From NCBI GenBank assembly GCA_036250195.1, contig JAVHZZ010000002.1, positions 276,050,460-276,114,459 on the forward strand: 64,000 nt of DNA, given 5' to 3'. The stretch comes from Mixophyes australis. Lineage: Eukaryota > Chordata > Amphibia > Anura > Limnodynastidae. Under the pieces are notes generated by a model. The model was not told the origin of the DNA and searched no databases. It was given only the letters and a program-made list of their open reading frames with translations. Each line of letters starts with the position of its first letter. The stretch's first letter is position 1. The position numbers and the translations under genes were made by a program. Shown piece by piece: positions 21,073 through 31,564 of the stretch.

Positions 21073-24000
21073 ATGGCTTCCCAGCCCATTAGATTCGCTA
21101 CCATTAATGTGGCATCTATAAAATCCGAACGTGCTCGTTATATGGCCTTTGATTTTTTCAGCACGGTTGAGGCTGATTTTTTATTTTTGCAGGAGACCAG
21201 ACTGGGTCAGCTTGCTGACCTACATAAAGCCAAAAGTGAGTGGAGGCGTGGGCCCTCCTACTGGTCTCTTGCGGCCGAGCCGTATGGTGGGGTGGCGGTG
21301 CTTTTTACCGGCATGATAACCATCCAGCGAGTCATTGAGCTTGAGGTAGGTAGGTGCATGGTGCTAGATGTCAACCTGAGGGGGCACGACCTGAGGTTAA
21401 TTAATATTTACGGCCCTCAAACAAAATGGGGAAGGAAGTGCCTCTTCATGGAGATAAAGCCATACCTTTTTACAGCCCGGCAGATAGTCTTTGGTGGTGA
21501 TTTTAACACCGTCACTAGGACAAAAGACAGGGGAGGTTCAAGGGCTTCTCTGGGCTGCGATTCCCTTTTTCTAGCAAGTATGGTTAGGCAGGCTGGTCTG
21601 GTGGATGTGCACATTCGTCATTTTCCAGACCACACGGGTTTCACTTTTTATAGAGGTAGTTGTAGGTCTAGGATAGATAGGTTTTTTGTTAAGGAGAGCT
21701 CGAAAACCTTGGCTCCAGAGCTGAGGCCGGTAGAGTTCTCTGACCACGTTTACCTATCTATGTCCTTGAATGCTTCGGAGACTCTTCGGAAGGGTAGGGG
21801 TCTCTGGCGCTTGAACTCTAAGCTTCTGGAGGAGGAGGTGATAAGACAGTCTTTTAGGGACTTCTTTGAATCCCAGGAATCACTTTTGGAGGCGGGTTGG
21901 AGTAGGTCTGAATGGTGGGAGATGCTGAAGAAAAGGACCCGGAGCTTTTTTCGGGGCCTTGTAGCCAGAAATAACTTGTTAAAAGAGAGTGCCTACATGG
22001 CACTGAGGAAAAAACTTGGATTCTTGATCTCTGGCCAGGGGGATAGTGGGGAGATCCCCCGGGTGAAGGCTCAGATGAGAGAGATACAGTATGACCGGTA
22101 CGCATCCTTGGTTCTGGAGAGGGATTATGGGAAGTACCATTCGCCCGATCCTTTCCAGAGCTGTAGGAACTCGGTAGATGCTAAGGAGGTGAGGGGCCTG
22201 CGCGATGCTGAGGGTGTCCTTAGGGAGGAAAAGGGGGGCATCCTTGGTGTAGTGCGGTCCTTCTATTCCGATCTCTTATCGGAGAAGTCACTTGACAAAG
22301 AGAGGATGGACCAGTTTTTGAGGGAAACTCCTGGCCTTGGTGATTTTAGCGGCCTGCTTGAGTCCTTGGGCGATGAAATAACGGTGGACGAGGTCAGGAT
22401 GGCAATAGATGGTTTATCTGTCAAGAAAGCCCCAGGCCCAGATGGCCTTACATCTGAGTTTTTTAAAATCTTTAGGGACATTCTGGCTCAGCGTCTCGTG
22501 GAGGTTTTTAATGAGAGCCTGGGCAGAGGTTTATTGCCTCCCTCCATGAGGGTCTCTGCCCTTATCTTACTGTCCAAGGGGAAAGATCAGTCATGTATTG
22601 AGAACTGGCGCCCCATCGCTCTTCTCAATACTGACAGGAAGATTCTGGCGAAGGTGCTTTTTAATAGAGTGATGCAGGTTTCCGGCCAGTTGCTCTCTCC
22701 TTCTCAGCACTGCACTGTGAAGGGCCGAAGCACTTTCAGTGCTGTCCTGACAGTGCGGGAGGCCTTTGAGCGGTGCCGTGCGGAGAAGTGGGGGAAGTAC
22801 CTTTTAGCCTTAGATCAGTCGAAGGCTTTTGATAGGGTAAATCATGAGTACCTTTGGGCTCTACTTCTGTGGTATGGTCTTCCAGTGCAGGTGGTGAATT
22901 GGCTCCGTACCATTTATAGACAAGCCGAGAGCTTCCCTCTTGTGAATGGTTGGGTGGGTCAGTCCTTTGAGGTCAGCTCTGGAGTAAGACAAGGTTGTCC
23001 CCTGAGCCCCCTCCTGTATGTGTTTGCCATAGATCCCTTCGTCAGAAGGGTTGGTGGTAGCTCGTTGGGAGGTGTGCTGTTGGGTCCGGAGTGCCCCTTG
23101 AAGGTAGTGGCCTACGCTGATGATGTTACTCTTGTCTTGTCGAGTTCCGCGGAAGCTGAGGAGGTAACGACTCTGGTCCGTGGGTATTCTGAGGCCAGTG
23201 GCTCATTAGTAAACCAGGAAAAGAGTAAAGTTTTCTGGATGGGGGAGGAGGGTTGTGAATTCAACCTTCCAGACAGTCTTCCCCGGGCGAGTGAGAAGAT
23301 CAAAATTTTAGGGATTCATTTTGGCCCTGGTGATTATGCCAAGCAAAATTGGGAGTTAAGGCTGGAGGAAGCTTCCCGGAAGGTAGTGAGCTGGAAGAGG
23401 TGGAAACACTCTCTCCGGGAAAGGGTGGACCTGATCAAGACCTTCCTGATCCCGGTATTCCTGTACATCAGCTATGTGTGCCTTTTGCCGGAGTCTTTAT
23501 GGTCTAGGGTTTATGCAGTTTTCTTCCAGTTACTCTGGGGGAATAGGCTGAATCTGGTCAAGCGGGCTGTGACCTACCGACTGAGGAAGGATGGGGGCCT
23601 GGGTATGATTAACCCTGTGCTGTTCTTTATGTCAACCTTTCTGAAGTTGCACCTTAGTAGTCTCCTAGTTGAGACCCCTCCTCAGTGGGTGGGAGGCTTC
23701 AGGGTATGGGTGGATCCCTTCCTCAGTGCATGGTATGGGGGAGGCACCGTTAAGAGTTTCCGGGTCCGGCATGGGTATCTCCCGACCTACGTTTCCTTGG
23801 GATTGAAGGTGACAAGGCGTTGGGGCTTAGGGGCGGGGGAAGTTGGGAGCTCTTCTAGAAGGGAGTTGGAGAAGAGAGTCCTGCACTCCCACTTTTGGGT
23901 TCCGCTGTCACTGAGAGACTGCCCAGGTGATGTGAGTTTGGTGGGGCTTTCCTTGATTAACTCGAGGAGAATCCCGTTGAAGCTTCAGGACATTGCCTGG

Positions 24001-24453
24001 CTCTCCTTTCACGGGAGACTTTATGTAAGAGGGAACCTTAAGCACAGAAATGCTGATGATCGTGGCTGCCCACGGGAGGAGTGTCTAGGGGTGGAGGAGA
24101 CTATGGACCATTTCTTGCTCGAGTGTCCCTTTAATGTAAAGGTTTATAAAAGAGTCTCCAGGTCGCTGGGGATCCCCTGCCTTTCGGGGCTTAGTTACCC
24201 TGAATGGGTCTACGGGGCATTCAAGGCAAGGTGGAGGGCTTTTGATTTCTGTACACTTTTTTTAGTCAGTTTAGTGGTCAGGTATTTCACGTGGAACGCA
24301 CGGTGTCAGGTCACCATCCGGCAGAAAGTCCTTCCCTGTGAGGTAGTGGTGGAAGATATTCTCCACGAGGTGTGGAAATTGAGGGGCATGGAGGGTCGCC
24401 GGATGTCCAATGCTAACTGGCTCAGGCTGTGGCGGAGTCTGAGACCTCCTTAG
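21073..24453 (+). CDS. LINE ORF2: APE endonuclease and reverse transcriptase, 1126 aa
   Basis: Nicks target DNA and copies the LINE RNA onto it. The N-terminal APE-type endonuclease shows N12 (TINVASI), E41 (LQETRL), D143/N145 (GGDFN) and D224/H225 (SDH). The reverse transcriptase has PGPDGLTSEFFK, D581 and D587 (LALDQSKAFDRV), SSGVRQGCPLSPLL and the catalytic AYADD (Y681, D683, D684). A C-terminal CCHC-like finger (CPREEC...HFLLEC) lies near nt 24067-24130. All key residues are present with no stop. The motif set and the partner ORF1b fit the L1/Tx1 group. It overlaps nothing; the ATG is preceded by 'gaagg'. Confidence 0.95.
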   Translation: MASQPIRFATINVASIKSERARYMAFDFFSTVEADFLFLQETRLGQLADLHKAKSEWRRGPSYWSLAAEPYGGVAVLFTGMITIQRVIELEVGRCMVLDVNLRGHDLRLINIYGPQTKWGRKCLFMEIKPYLFTARQIVFGGDFNTVTRTKDRGGSRASLGCDSLFLASMVRQAGLVDVHIRHFPDHTGFTFYRGSCRSRIDRFFVKESSKTLAPELRPVEFSDHVYLSMSLNASETLRKGRGLWRLNSKLLEEEVIRQSFRDFFESQESLLEAGWSRSEWWEMLKKRTRSFFRGLVARNNLLKESAYMALRKKLGFLISGQGDSGEIPRVKAQMREIQYDRYASLVLERDYGKYHSPDPFQSCRNSVDAKEVRGLRDAEGVLREEKGGILGVVRSFYSDLLSEKSLDKERMDQFLRETPGLGDFSGLLESLGDEITVDEVRMAIDGLSVKKAPGPDGLTSEFFKIFRDILAQRLVEVFNESLGRGLLPPSMRVSALILLSKGKDQSCIENWRPIALLNTDRKILAKVLFNRVMQVSGQLLSPSQHCTVKGRSTFSAVLTVREAFERCRAEKWGKYLLALDQSKAFDRVNHEYLWALLLWYGLPVQVVNWLRTIYRQAESFPLVNGWVGQSFEVSSGVRQGCPLSPLLYVFAIDPFVRRVGGSSLGGVLLGPECPLKVVAYADDVTLVLSSSAEAEEVTTLVRGYSEASGSLVNQEKSKVFWMGEEGCEFNLPDSLPRASEKIKILGIHFGPGDYAKQNWELRLEEASRKVVSWKRWKHSLRERVDLIKTFLIPVFLYISYVCLLPESLWSRVYAVFFQLLWGNRLNLVKRAVTYRLRKDGGLGMINPVLFFMSTFLKLHLSSLLVETPPQWVGGFRVWVDPFLSAWYGGGTVKSFRVRHGYLPTYVSLGLKVTRRWGLGAGEVGSSSRRELEKRVLHSHFWVPLSLRDCPGDVSLVGLSLINSRRIPLKLQDIAWLSFHGRLYVRGNLKHRNADDRGCPREECLGVEETMDHFLLECPFNVKVYKRVSRSLGIPCLSGLSYPEWVYGAFKARWRAFDFCTLFLVSLVVRYFTWNARCQVTIRQKVLPCEVVVEDILHEVWKLRGMEGRRMSNANWLRLWRSLRPP

Positions 24454-24821
24454 GGGGTCAAAGTCTGGTGCCTCTCCTTTCTAAGTGGCTTCTCTTGCTG
24501 TCCTTTCACCCCATTAGATTTTGTGTGGTGGAAAAATTTTTCAAGTATGGCTTACATGCACCTACAACTTGCTTCTTAGTGGGATACGGTGATGTATATG
24601 AGTTGGGTTTGTTGTTTGTATGGTGGCACCTTCTTGTTTTATGTGATTTTATCCTTTTATATTTACTGGACTTATGAATTGGGCAAATAGCCCTTCTGGA
24701 CTTTCGGTTAAGTTAGGCAAATCAGCCTTTGATTTCAGTTGGTCTTTTTTAATATAGGTTGGTGCCACCTTTAGTAAAGTTTATTGGTTTTATTGTTTCA
24801 TATGTAATGTTATGTTGCAAG

Positions 24822-24840
24822 TTTTAAATAAAAAAACATT
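24822..24840 (+). promoter_or_regulatory. LINE polyadenylation signal and 3' tip
   Basis: 'ttttaaataaaaaaacatt' contains AATAAA directly before the junction with the 37-bp array, with only a short A run. Confidence 0.75.
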
Positions 24841-24985
24841 AGCAGGACAGAGCACAGGACACAGCACCACTGGACTCAGCAGGACAGAGCACTGGACAAA
24901 GCATCACTGGACTCAGCAGGACAGAGCACAGGACAAAGCACCACTGGACTCAGCAGGACAGAGGAGAAGGACACAGCACCACTAA
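24841..24985 (-). repeat. 37-bp array of hAT copy C, right part
   Basis: Continuation of the array split by the LINE: 'agcaggacagagcacagg' and 'cagcaccactggactcagca' repeat about four times, then join the 5' end of copy C (ccctgatcaatgcccgac...). Confidence 0.9.
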
Positions 24986-25390
24986 AAACCCAACCTCACG
25001 CTACCCTGATCAATGCCCGACTGAAGATGGCGGCGGCAAGCGGGGAATTTATATAATCCGAGTATGACGAGATCCGACGGCGGGATTTGGAGTCAGAGCC
25101 TCGTTTTCACTGTTTCTCCCTGCCGGAAATACCCGAACAGTGCTCGGATCGCCCTCGGATCCGCACTGTTCGGGTGGGCTCAGATTGCGATAATCCGAAC
25201 CCGCTCATCTTTAATGTAAATCATTAAAAAAAACTCAATAATGAAGTGCTGATCATCCACTGGGAAAGTGCACCTATATTTCCGCCAAAGCACATAGGTT
25301 TATTGAGAAAGACGGTAACATTTGCAGGGAAGCAGAAGAAGGAGGGCAATGTTTTTTTTAGAAGCTTAGCGTTTGAGGTTTTAAGATCTG

Positions 25391-26925
25391 GGGGTAAATG
25401 TATCAAGCTGCAAGTTTGCAACTCCAGCGATTTTCTCAGGAGAGTTGAAACTAGCCGATGTATGAAGCTGAGTTTTCATACAAAATCGCCAGAGTTCTGC
25501 TTCTGTCAAAATCGCTACTTGCAAAATCGCCAGAGATCAAACTCACCACTGTTTGCCACTGCAGCTATACAAGTCTACAATGTATGAAGCTGCGAGTTAG
25601 CAAACTCAGGAGAGTTTGCTTCTAAACACGCCAGATACAACACGCTGCTTGATAGCAGCGTGTTGTATCAACACATCACTGTTACACTGCCCTGGCAGTG
25701 TTAAAAAGTTAAAGAACAGATAAAAGTTTAAAAAAAAAAAAAAGCGTGAGGTCCCCCCACTATTTATGCTTAAGCCTAGTGCTGCCTGACTAGTGCTGGT
25801 CCCGTGAAAATCGGGGAAAAATTTTGCGTGGGGTCCCCCCAATTTTCACTTTACCAGCACTAGGCAAACCAGCCAGGGTTGGCGGCACTATAGCATGGGG
25901 ACGCGCGGCAGGGGTCCCCCTGCCATAATGACTAACCAACCCTAGACTGTTCAGCGCTGGGCTGGATTCCCTAGGGAGTGGGGTCCACTGAAAAAAACGA
26001 GCGCCCCCCCCCTAGAAAGAACCAGCCCAGTGCTGATAGCACTAGGGCTCTTCCTACTACCCCTGGGCTGTGGGTAGTAGGGTAATATGGCGCTAAATGG
26101 TTAAAAAAACAAACTGACACCAATTTTGTTTGTGGAACTACAAGTCCCAGCCAGCCAGGTTGCCCTAAAAACTGTGGCCATGCTGGTGCTTGTATAACTA
26201 CAAGCACCAGCATACCCACGGCAGCCAGGGCATGTTGGCACTTGGAGAACCACAAGTGCCAACATGCCCTGACATTCCTGGCTTGCTGGGCCCTGTAGTT
26301 CCACAAAGAAAAAAGTTAACAAAACAACAACACCCTCATACAAACCACACATATTTATTAAAAATAAAAAACCCACAATAAAGACACTAACCACCCTCTT
26401 TTTAACCACAACTGTTTAATAAAAATAAAAAAAACCAAATACTTACCAATGATATCTTCTTTCTTGATCCAAAGTTTCCTTGCTTGCCCCAGTCCCTTAT
26501 TATTTGTACATCCATCTTGCCGGCTTGCCCCAGTCCCAGCCATTTGTACCTCCATAAACGAATCTGTGCCAACTGGAAAACTTCACCCAGAAGGGGCACA
26601 TATTTGTAATTTCCCGATTCTTTAGTCTTGATTGAAGTTAAAAAAAAAAAAAGCCAGTAGCCGCCGCAAACACCTCCTACATAGTAGGACGTCCGTTCCG
26701 CAATGCTCTTACGCTGTTTGCGTAAGAGCTAAGTACTGTATTATGCTATTTTCCCACGCTAGTGGGGAAATCACATATTACTGTATTTAGCGCTTACGCA
26801 ATTAACGTAGCGCATTGCGCATGCGCTACGCTACTTGCGTAAGCTGTATTTACTGTATTACAGCTTACGCAATTTGCCGCGATTTCAACACGCTGGCAAA
26901 CTTGCAGTTTGATACATTTATCCCC
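25391..26925. mobile_element. 1.5-kb non-autonomous DNA transposon with long inverted ends
   Basis: Ends are GGGGTAAATGTATCAAGC and its complement (ctgcaagtttgc ... gcaaacttgcag just inside). The interior has nested palindromes (cgcattgcgcatgcgctacg near 26811; acacgctgcttgatagcagc near 25638) and 'aactacaagtcccagc'-type words. There is no coding frame. The tip matches the MITE at 8642, suggesting one transposase family. Flanking TSD is unclear (CTG on the left, TGG on the right). Confidence 0.75.
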
Positions 26926-28190
26926 TGGTCCTATACTTTTAATGGACTCTATTTTGTGTTCACTTTGGCAGTGAAGCACATGTCAAGGTGCACTAAAGCA
27001 AGGTATAAAAATATTCCCACTCATAAAACTACCAAATGTGAAAGAACAGTCCTGATTCCCACATACTTATTATGATTCATTTTAAGTCAAATGAAGCTAA
27101 ACTGAGTAAGATCTAGGGAGATAAATGGAAACAAAAGAGTAAAGTAAAGTAGCGGGAGGTTCGACTTTGGTGTGACATGTATATTTTTGTGCAGTGCTCT
27201 TCCGGAGATTTTACCACTTCTCTGCACACTTAGGTGTACTTTTACTTTGCGGAGGAATCTCCCAAGAGTGGAGATTAGGTGCCTGATATGATCATAAATT
27301 TAAATAGCAACTGCTAACAAAATAATAATAAAAAAAAAAAACTAAAAAAAATAACAAATTTAACTTCATTTTTCATAATATAATCCCTATATATGGCTTT
27401 TTTTCTTGAATTTCTTCTATTATTTTAAACTAAATAAATAAAAAACTGTTCAATGCGTACAGTGCATACAATGTGTATTTAAAATAAATCCTTAATGTGT
27501 ACAGATATCCTGTGCTAACTACCGAGAGGCATGTGTAAAAGGTAGTAAACAAAGACAATGCCATGTTGGTCATCACTTTTATCTGACATTTACACCTGCC
27601 CTGTAGCAGGTACAAAATATACGTTTGAAAACACACATTATTACAATTAACAAAGATTTTGCATTAGCCACTTCTGCATGAACACACCCTTAATGTACAT
27701 AGCAACATTAGTTTGCCCCTTTCCTCCCTGTTGGCACACCCTACCAGAGGGGGGAGCATAAGGAAGAAATTTCTGAAAGAGCATCTCCCTGCTTCACTTT
27801 ATAATATATCCACAACTAGATGATTTGCACGCATTCTATTAAACCAGTTGCACATCATTTGCATTCTTTGGGAACGGCTTTATCAAATGAAGAAATTCTC
27901 AATCTCCCTGCACAAACTCGATCAGAAATTCAGTCCATTAAGAAGTACTTGTCTCTTCCCGCCTTCTCCCTTCCACTCTCTGCACCCTATATCCTACTTT
28001 TCTCTTTTGTTTGTTGTGTACTGTTTGTCTTTGCAATTTGCACCATTTTTCATTGATTGATGCACTATGATGTTTTCAAATAACTTTACTCTTGTGATAT
28101 GTTTCATATGCTGTTTATATTCCCCATGTCTTTTAATAAAAACAAATTGCACAAAAAAAATTAATTTTTAAACACTAAATTTTAATTCGG
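26926..28190. other. unassigned DNA with a small frame near a poly-A-like end
   Basis: No element termini recognised. A 78-codon frame at 27820-28056 ends in a hydrophobic stretch (PYILLFSFVCCVLFVFAI) that could span a membrane. It is followed by AATAAA near 28135 and an A-rich tract, so the 3' end of a retroelement or processed transcript is possible. I cannot name it. Confidence 0.35.
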
Positions 28191-28259
28191 TCTAATGTCA
28201 TCTTTGTGGATAAAGCTACTTATAATGATCGACCAAACTACCCATCTTATTGTAGCATG

Positions 28260-28765
28260 CAATGCTACATTGGAAATTGATCTGGACAACATCAAGGTGA
28301 ATATTTTCTAAACTACATTGTCAATTTACTTAATTGGAAGTAATTTGTAACTTGTTTAATTTTCTTTAGGAGTTCAACACAATGAGTAATGAAGATCTGT
28401 GCTCCGCAGCTGAAAACATACAGCAACAATACAAGAAAGATGTTCTCCGAGATATCAGTGACAAACTAAGTTTCCTGAAGCAAATTTATAGTACATACTT
28501 TAAGTTGGAAAGCAAGCCAAAGGAACTTCTTATAGAAATCTTAGAACTAAGACTTTCTGTGGTGTGTCCCAACATCACAATTGCTTTATGCATTTTCCTC
28601 AGTTTGTCAGCATCTATTGCTTCTGATGAACGAATATTCAGTGTGCTGATGAGCGTAAAAAACTATTAGTGCTCAACTATGAGTGGCAATATTAACTGTG
28701 ACATGGCACTAAAGTTAGATGTTTCCAAATTGCATTTCAGAAAAAAAGAAAAACACTTCTAATTT
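28260..28765 (+). pseudogene. ZMYM1-like hAT transposase C-terminal fragment
   Basis: The frame from 28382 reads MSNEDLCSAAENIQ... and then CPNITIALCIFLSL, SASIASDERIFSVLMSVKNY, matching the C-terminal dimerisation region of the hAT subgroup that includes ZMYM1-like proteins (usual form ...ASGERSFSKLKLIKNYLRSTMS). A stop at 28667-28669 follows NY, but CSTMSG and LDVSKLHF continue in the same frame. An upstream frame (ATLEIDLDNIK) ends at a possible donor 'aag|gtgaat' near 28310, with an acceptor 'tttag' near 28369. Unrelated in sequence to copies A-D. A fossil. Confidence 0.65.
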
Positions 28766-28869
28766 GAAATCTTCAATAATCCACTACATCAGTATATGTA
28801 TATAGTATTTTATTTGTAAAATGTAATAAAGTTAAGCATTTAAATAAATTCAAACTACATTTTAAATGT

Positions 28870-30020
28870 GTGTGGGGGGGTTTTTAAGAAAGAGGGGGTC
28901 GGGGGCCTCTTAATTTGGATTTCCCTGGGCCTCTATGAACCTCTGAAAGGGCCTGCCTGTTGGACCTCTCAAGTCAAAAGGGGTTGTAAGTGTGAGATGT
29001 GTGTGGATATGAGTTCCATGCAAAAATCTGGACTTAATTCAGGCCCTAACTGTGCACGTTGATGTACACTGGACAAAAAATCCATGTGCACCAGTGCAAA
29101 ACCAAGAAAGCTCTCATGCTGTTCTAGTAATGCCAATTGCAACCCTACCTTTAAGTCTACTTGCAAATTTAGATACCAAGATGAATGGAGTGGAAATATG
29201 TTTTCACAAACATATTTAATTCCTTTTAAAAACTAAGCATATTGATACAAAGGGGTTGTATATTATCCATTGTAGTCAGAAAGTCACATTGGCTTCTGTA
29301 AATGACACTAATATCTAAAATAAAGCAGCTTTGTAGAATATTTTCTTCTCCTTACTACACAGATGTCAAGAGGGTTGCTCTATTGTATGTGATGACTTCA
29401 AAATGATGTTACATAGTGTCCTAGATAGGTATATACTACCATGGCACTGTACTACACCTTTGACATTTTCTACAAACTTTAAAGCACTTATTTTAGCTTA
29501 GCTGCAATAGTTTAGCTGAAACCTTCATTCTTTAGCTAATGACTATTCATTCTATTCACATCCGCACAAGACTTATTCTAGGATTGACTACATTTTCTCT
29601 GATAGATTTGTAGAGCAGATATTAAGGAAGCTGCCTGGTTGGATCATCTTTCTGTACATAAAAAATAAAATATATTACTAGTGGCATCTCCTAAACGATG
29701 CATGTGCCCCATCAGCCAGCTTGCAGCAAATATTTAGGCAAGGGGTAACAAGACCTTTTCAATAATTAGAGCTCAAATATGTTTGTTGAAGTCGTATAAT
29801 TGGATGAACGAAAGTATATTGGTTAATATTGTTTTATCGTGCATACTGCGATCGCACAGTAAAATACGCACACACTCGCACTACAACATTTAGTTATATA
29901 TATTTATTTCATATTTATGTGGATTCCATTCCACAGTGATTTATGAGCAGATAGTATTTAGTTTATTATTAGTTTATATATTATGATTATATGTACACTT
30001 CAGTGTTATTTAGGGTTCAG
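28870..30020. other. unassigned DNA
   Basis: No ORF with recognisable motifs, no terminal repeats and no arrays. AT-rich. Confidence 0.5.
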
Positions 30021-30720
30021 GTTATAGGAAATGTGTTATGTCTGATATCATTTTAATCCCTTATTCATCAGCAGCTGTCCGGTTCATTCGCCGAAGAGAT
30101 CGCATATTGTATACTCTACTTATTGATGTTAGGGAATAAATAGTCAGAGTGATACCAAACTGTAAAATGCTAATGGACTAGTTGTAACTGGTTTGTGGGC
30201 GGGAGAATCATCTGGAATGTTGACCCTCAGACTTTGAGGGGGTTGTTTGAGCTAGCCTATGACCTGCAGCACTCTGGACCTTCCTGATACCTGGAACTAT
30301 AGAAGCAAGCCACGTCATCTGCATTGTTGTCTCTGTAACATTGAGTGTATATAATATAGCTGTGCTCCCACTGGCTTCAGCCACTCTCTGACCACAGTAT
30401 TCTAGAGTGAAATACTGTCCACCGGTATCCGTGGGAGTGCAGCGAGCGCATGCGGTATGTATTTATCTCTTTTTGGTATTGGCTCTACTGTACTGTACTA
30501 TAATCATGTGTTGAATTGTTAAACTTTGCATCTGCTAAAATAAATTACTTCGTGCATCGGAAACACAATACAGTCGCCTATGCAATGCTTATTTGAAAAC
30601 GATAGAATTACTTTAATATGTTATTAATTCTCTCCTAAGTGAAAACATTTGTAGAACTCTAACAAAGCCGTCTGTTACCGTAGACCTTAAAATTAAGGCA
30701 CGGGCTCTTTGCTTTATAGG
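30020..30720 (+). mobile_element. LTR-like sequence (possible solo LTR)
   Basis: A TATA-like box (gtatataatatag near 30346) is followed by a GC-richer leader (cactggcttcagccactctctgacc) and an AATAAA at about 30539, the order of U3, R and U5 in a retroviral LTR. No Gag or Pol frames flank it, and I could not establish TG...CA ends or a target duplication, so this is tentative. Confidence 0.3.
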
Positions 30721-30848
30721 ACACTACTAGCAGCCAAACAATCCCCGACCCATAAACATGAATATCAATGGGCAGCCGGCTAAATCTGCAATCACAACTC
30801 TAATGAAATAGGATTCATATAACGTCTGCTATAGATGGTAGACATTGC

Positions 30849-31109
30849 ATGAGAAATTGTGGAAGTGTTAGGCTTTCCTCCATCTTTGGGACTTGCCCAG
30901 AGATCTCAGCATTTCGAGATGAAGTTTCCTGGCTTCTAGGTAAGATTATTAAAACCTACATTCTGAAAACGACCATGTCCTTTCTCCTGGGCTTACCAAA
31001 ACAAGGTCTGACAAATATGAAGATAAACTGCCCTCCAAGATCCTTAATGCAGCTAAATGGTAAGTTGCGTATCTTCAAAAAGAATCACACCCACCAACCT
31101 TGTCCCTAA
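30849..31109 (+). pseudogene. L1/Tx1-type ORF2 C-terminal fragment
   Basis: An 86-codon frame reads CPEISAFRDEVSWLLGKI and later SFLLGLP, resembling the 'CPxIxxFWxxVxxxIxxI...LLGL' segment near the C-terminus of L1-type ORF2 proteins. There is no reverse transcriptase upstream. Short and diverged, so only a possible fossil. Confidence 0.4.
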
Positions 31110-31395
31110 TTCATAGCAACATATGGCTTGGGGCCGTAATGGGGAAAATTATTGCTTACCTAAATAATAAAATTAATAAATTTGTAAATATGTGAGGACT
31201 TTGGTTTTATTTAACAGAAATACTTCTCAAGCTAGCTCCTCCCAAGGATATCAGTCCTATATTTAAAACTCAAGATAGACATATTCTTTGTCTTTGCTCT
31301 ATCATATATTTGGCCACAAGTAATCCTATTCTCCCCACTACATACCAAGACTCATCCCATAAGCTATCCATTCCCTTATTAATATTCAACACAAA

Positions 31396-31560
31396 GGGTT
31401 AGATTTATCAAACTTTCTAAAAAAAGAAAACTGGATGTGGTGCTCATAGCAACGCATCAGATTCTAGAATGCACAAGACAAATGATAGCTAAAATCTGAT
31501 TGGCTGCTATGGGCAAAACTTCCACTTTTCCTTTTTTAGAAAGTTTGATAAATCTAGGCC
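31396..31560. mobile_element. palindromic MITE
   Basis: About 165 bases with inverted ends: 'ttagatttatcaaactttct' on the left and its complement ending 'aaatctaggcc' on the right. Inside, 'gtgctcatagcaac' and 'tctgattggctgctatgggc' are near-complements. AAA flanks both ends. Non-coding. Confidence 0.85.
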
Positions 31561-31564
31561 AAAC

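Larger units (their letters stand above)
17510..24840 (+). mobile_element. Tx1-clade LINE, apparently full length
   Basis: About 7.3 kb with three long ORFs, inserted in the 37-bp array of hAT copy C. The 12-mer AGCAGGACAGAG flanks both ends (17498-17509 and 24841-24852), which is either the target duplication or the phase of the array. The 5' UTR is about 70 bases. ORF2 has an APE-type endonuclease and reverse transcriptase, so integration would be target-primed. The 3' end has AATAAA and a short A-rich tip. All three frames are open, so this is the best candidate for a recently active element here. Confidence 0.88.
13341..25213 (-). mobile_element. hAT DNA transposon, copy C (minus strand, with nested insertions)
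   Basis: The 3' tip TAGGGGTGTGCACCGG is at 13341 and the complement of the family 5' tip (CATCTTTA, from CATCTCTA) ends at 25213. Flanking octamers are ACATAAAT (13333-13340) and ATGTAAAT (25214-25221); they differ only at positions 2-3 (CA versus TG), as expected if an original ACGTAAAT lost its CpG differently on each side. Content from the 3' end: subterminal repeats, C-terminal transposase piece, 50-bp array with a gypsy pair inside it, 37-bp array with a Tx1-clade LINE inside it, and the 5' hairpin end (arms 25131-25143 and 25163-25175). About two thirds of the transposase is missing. Confidence 0.88.
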
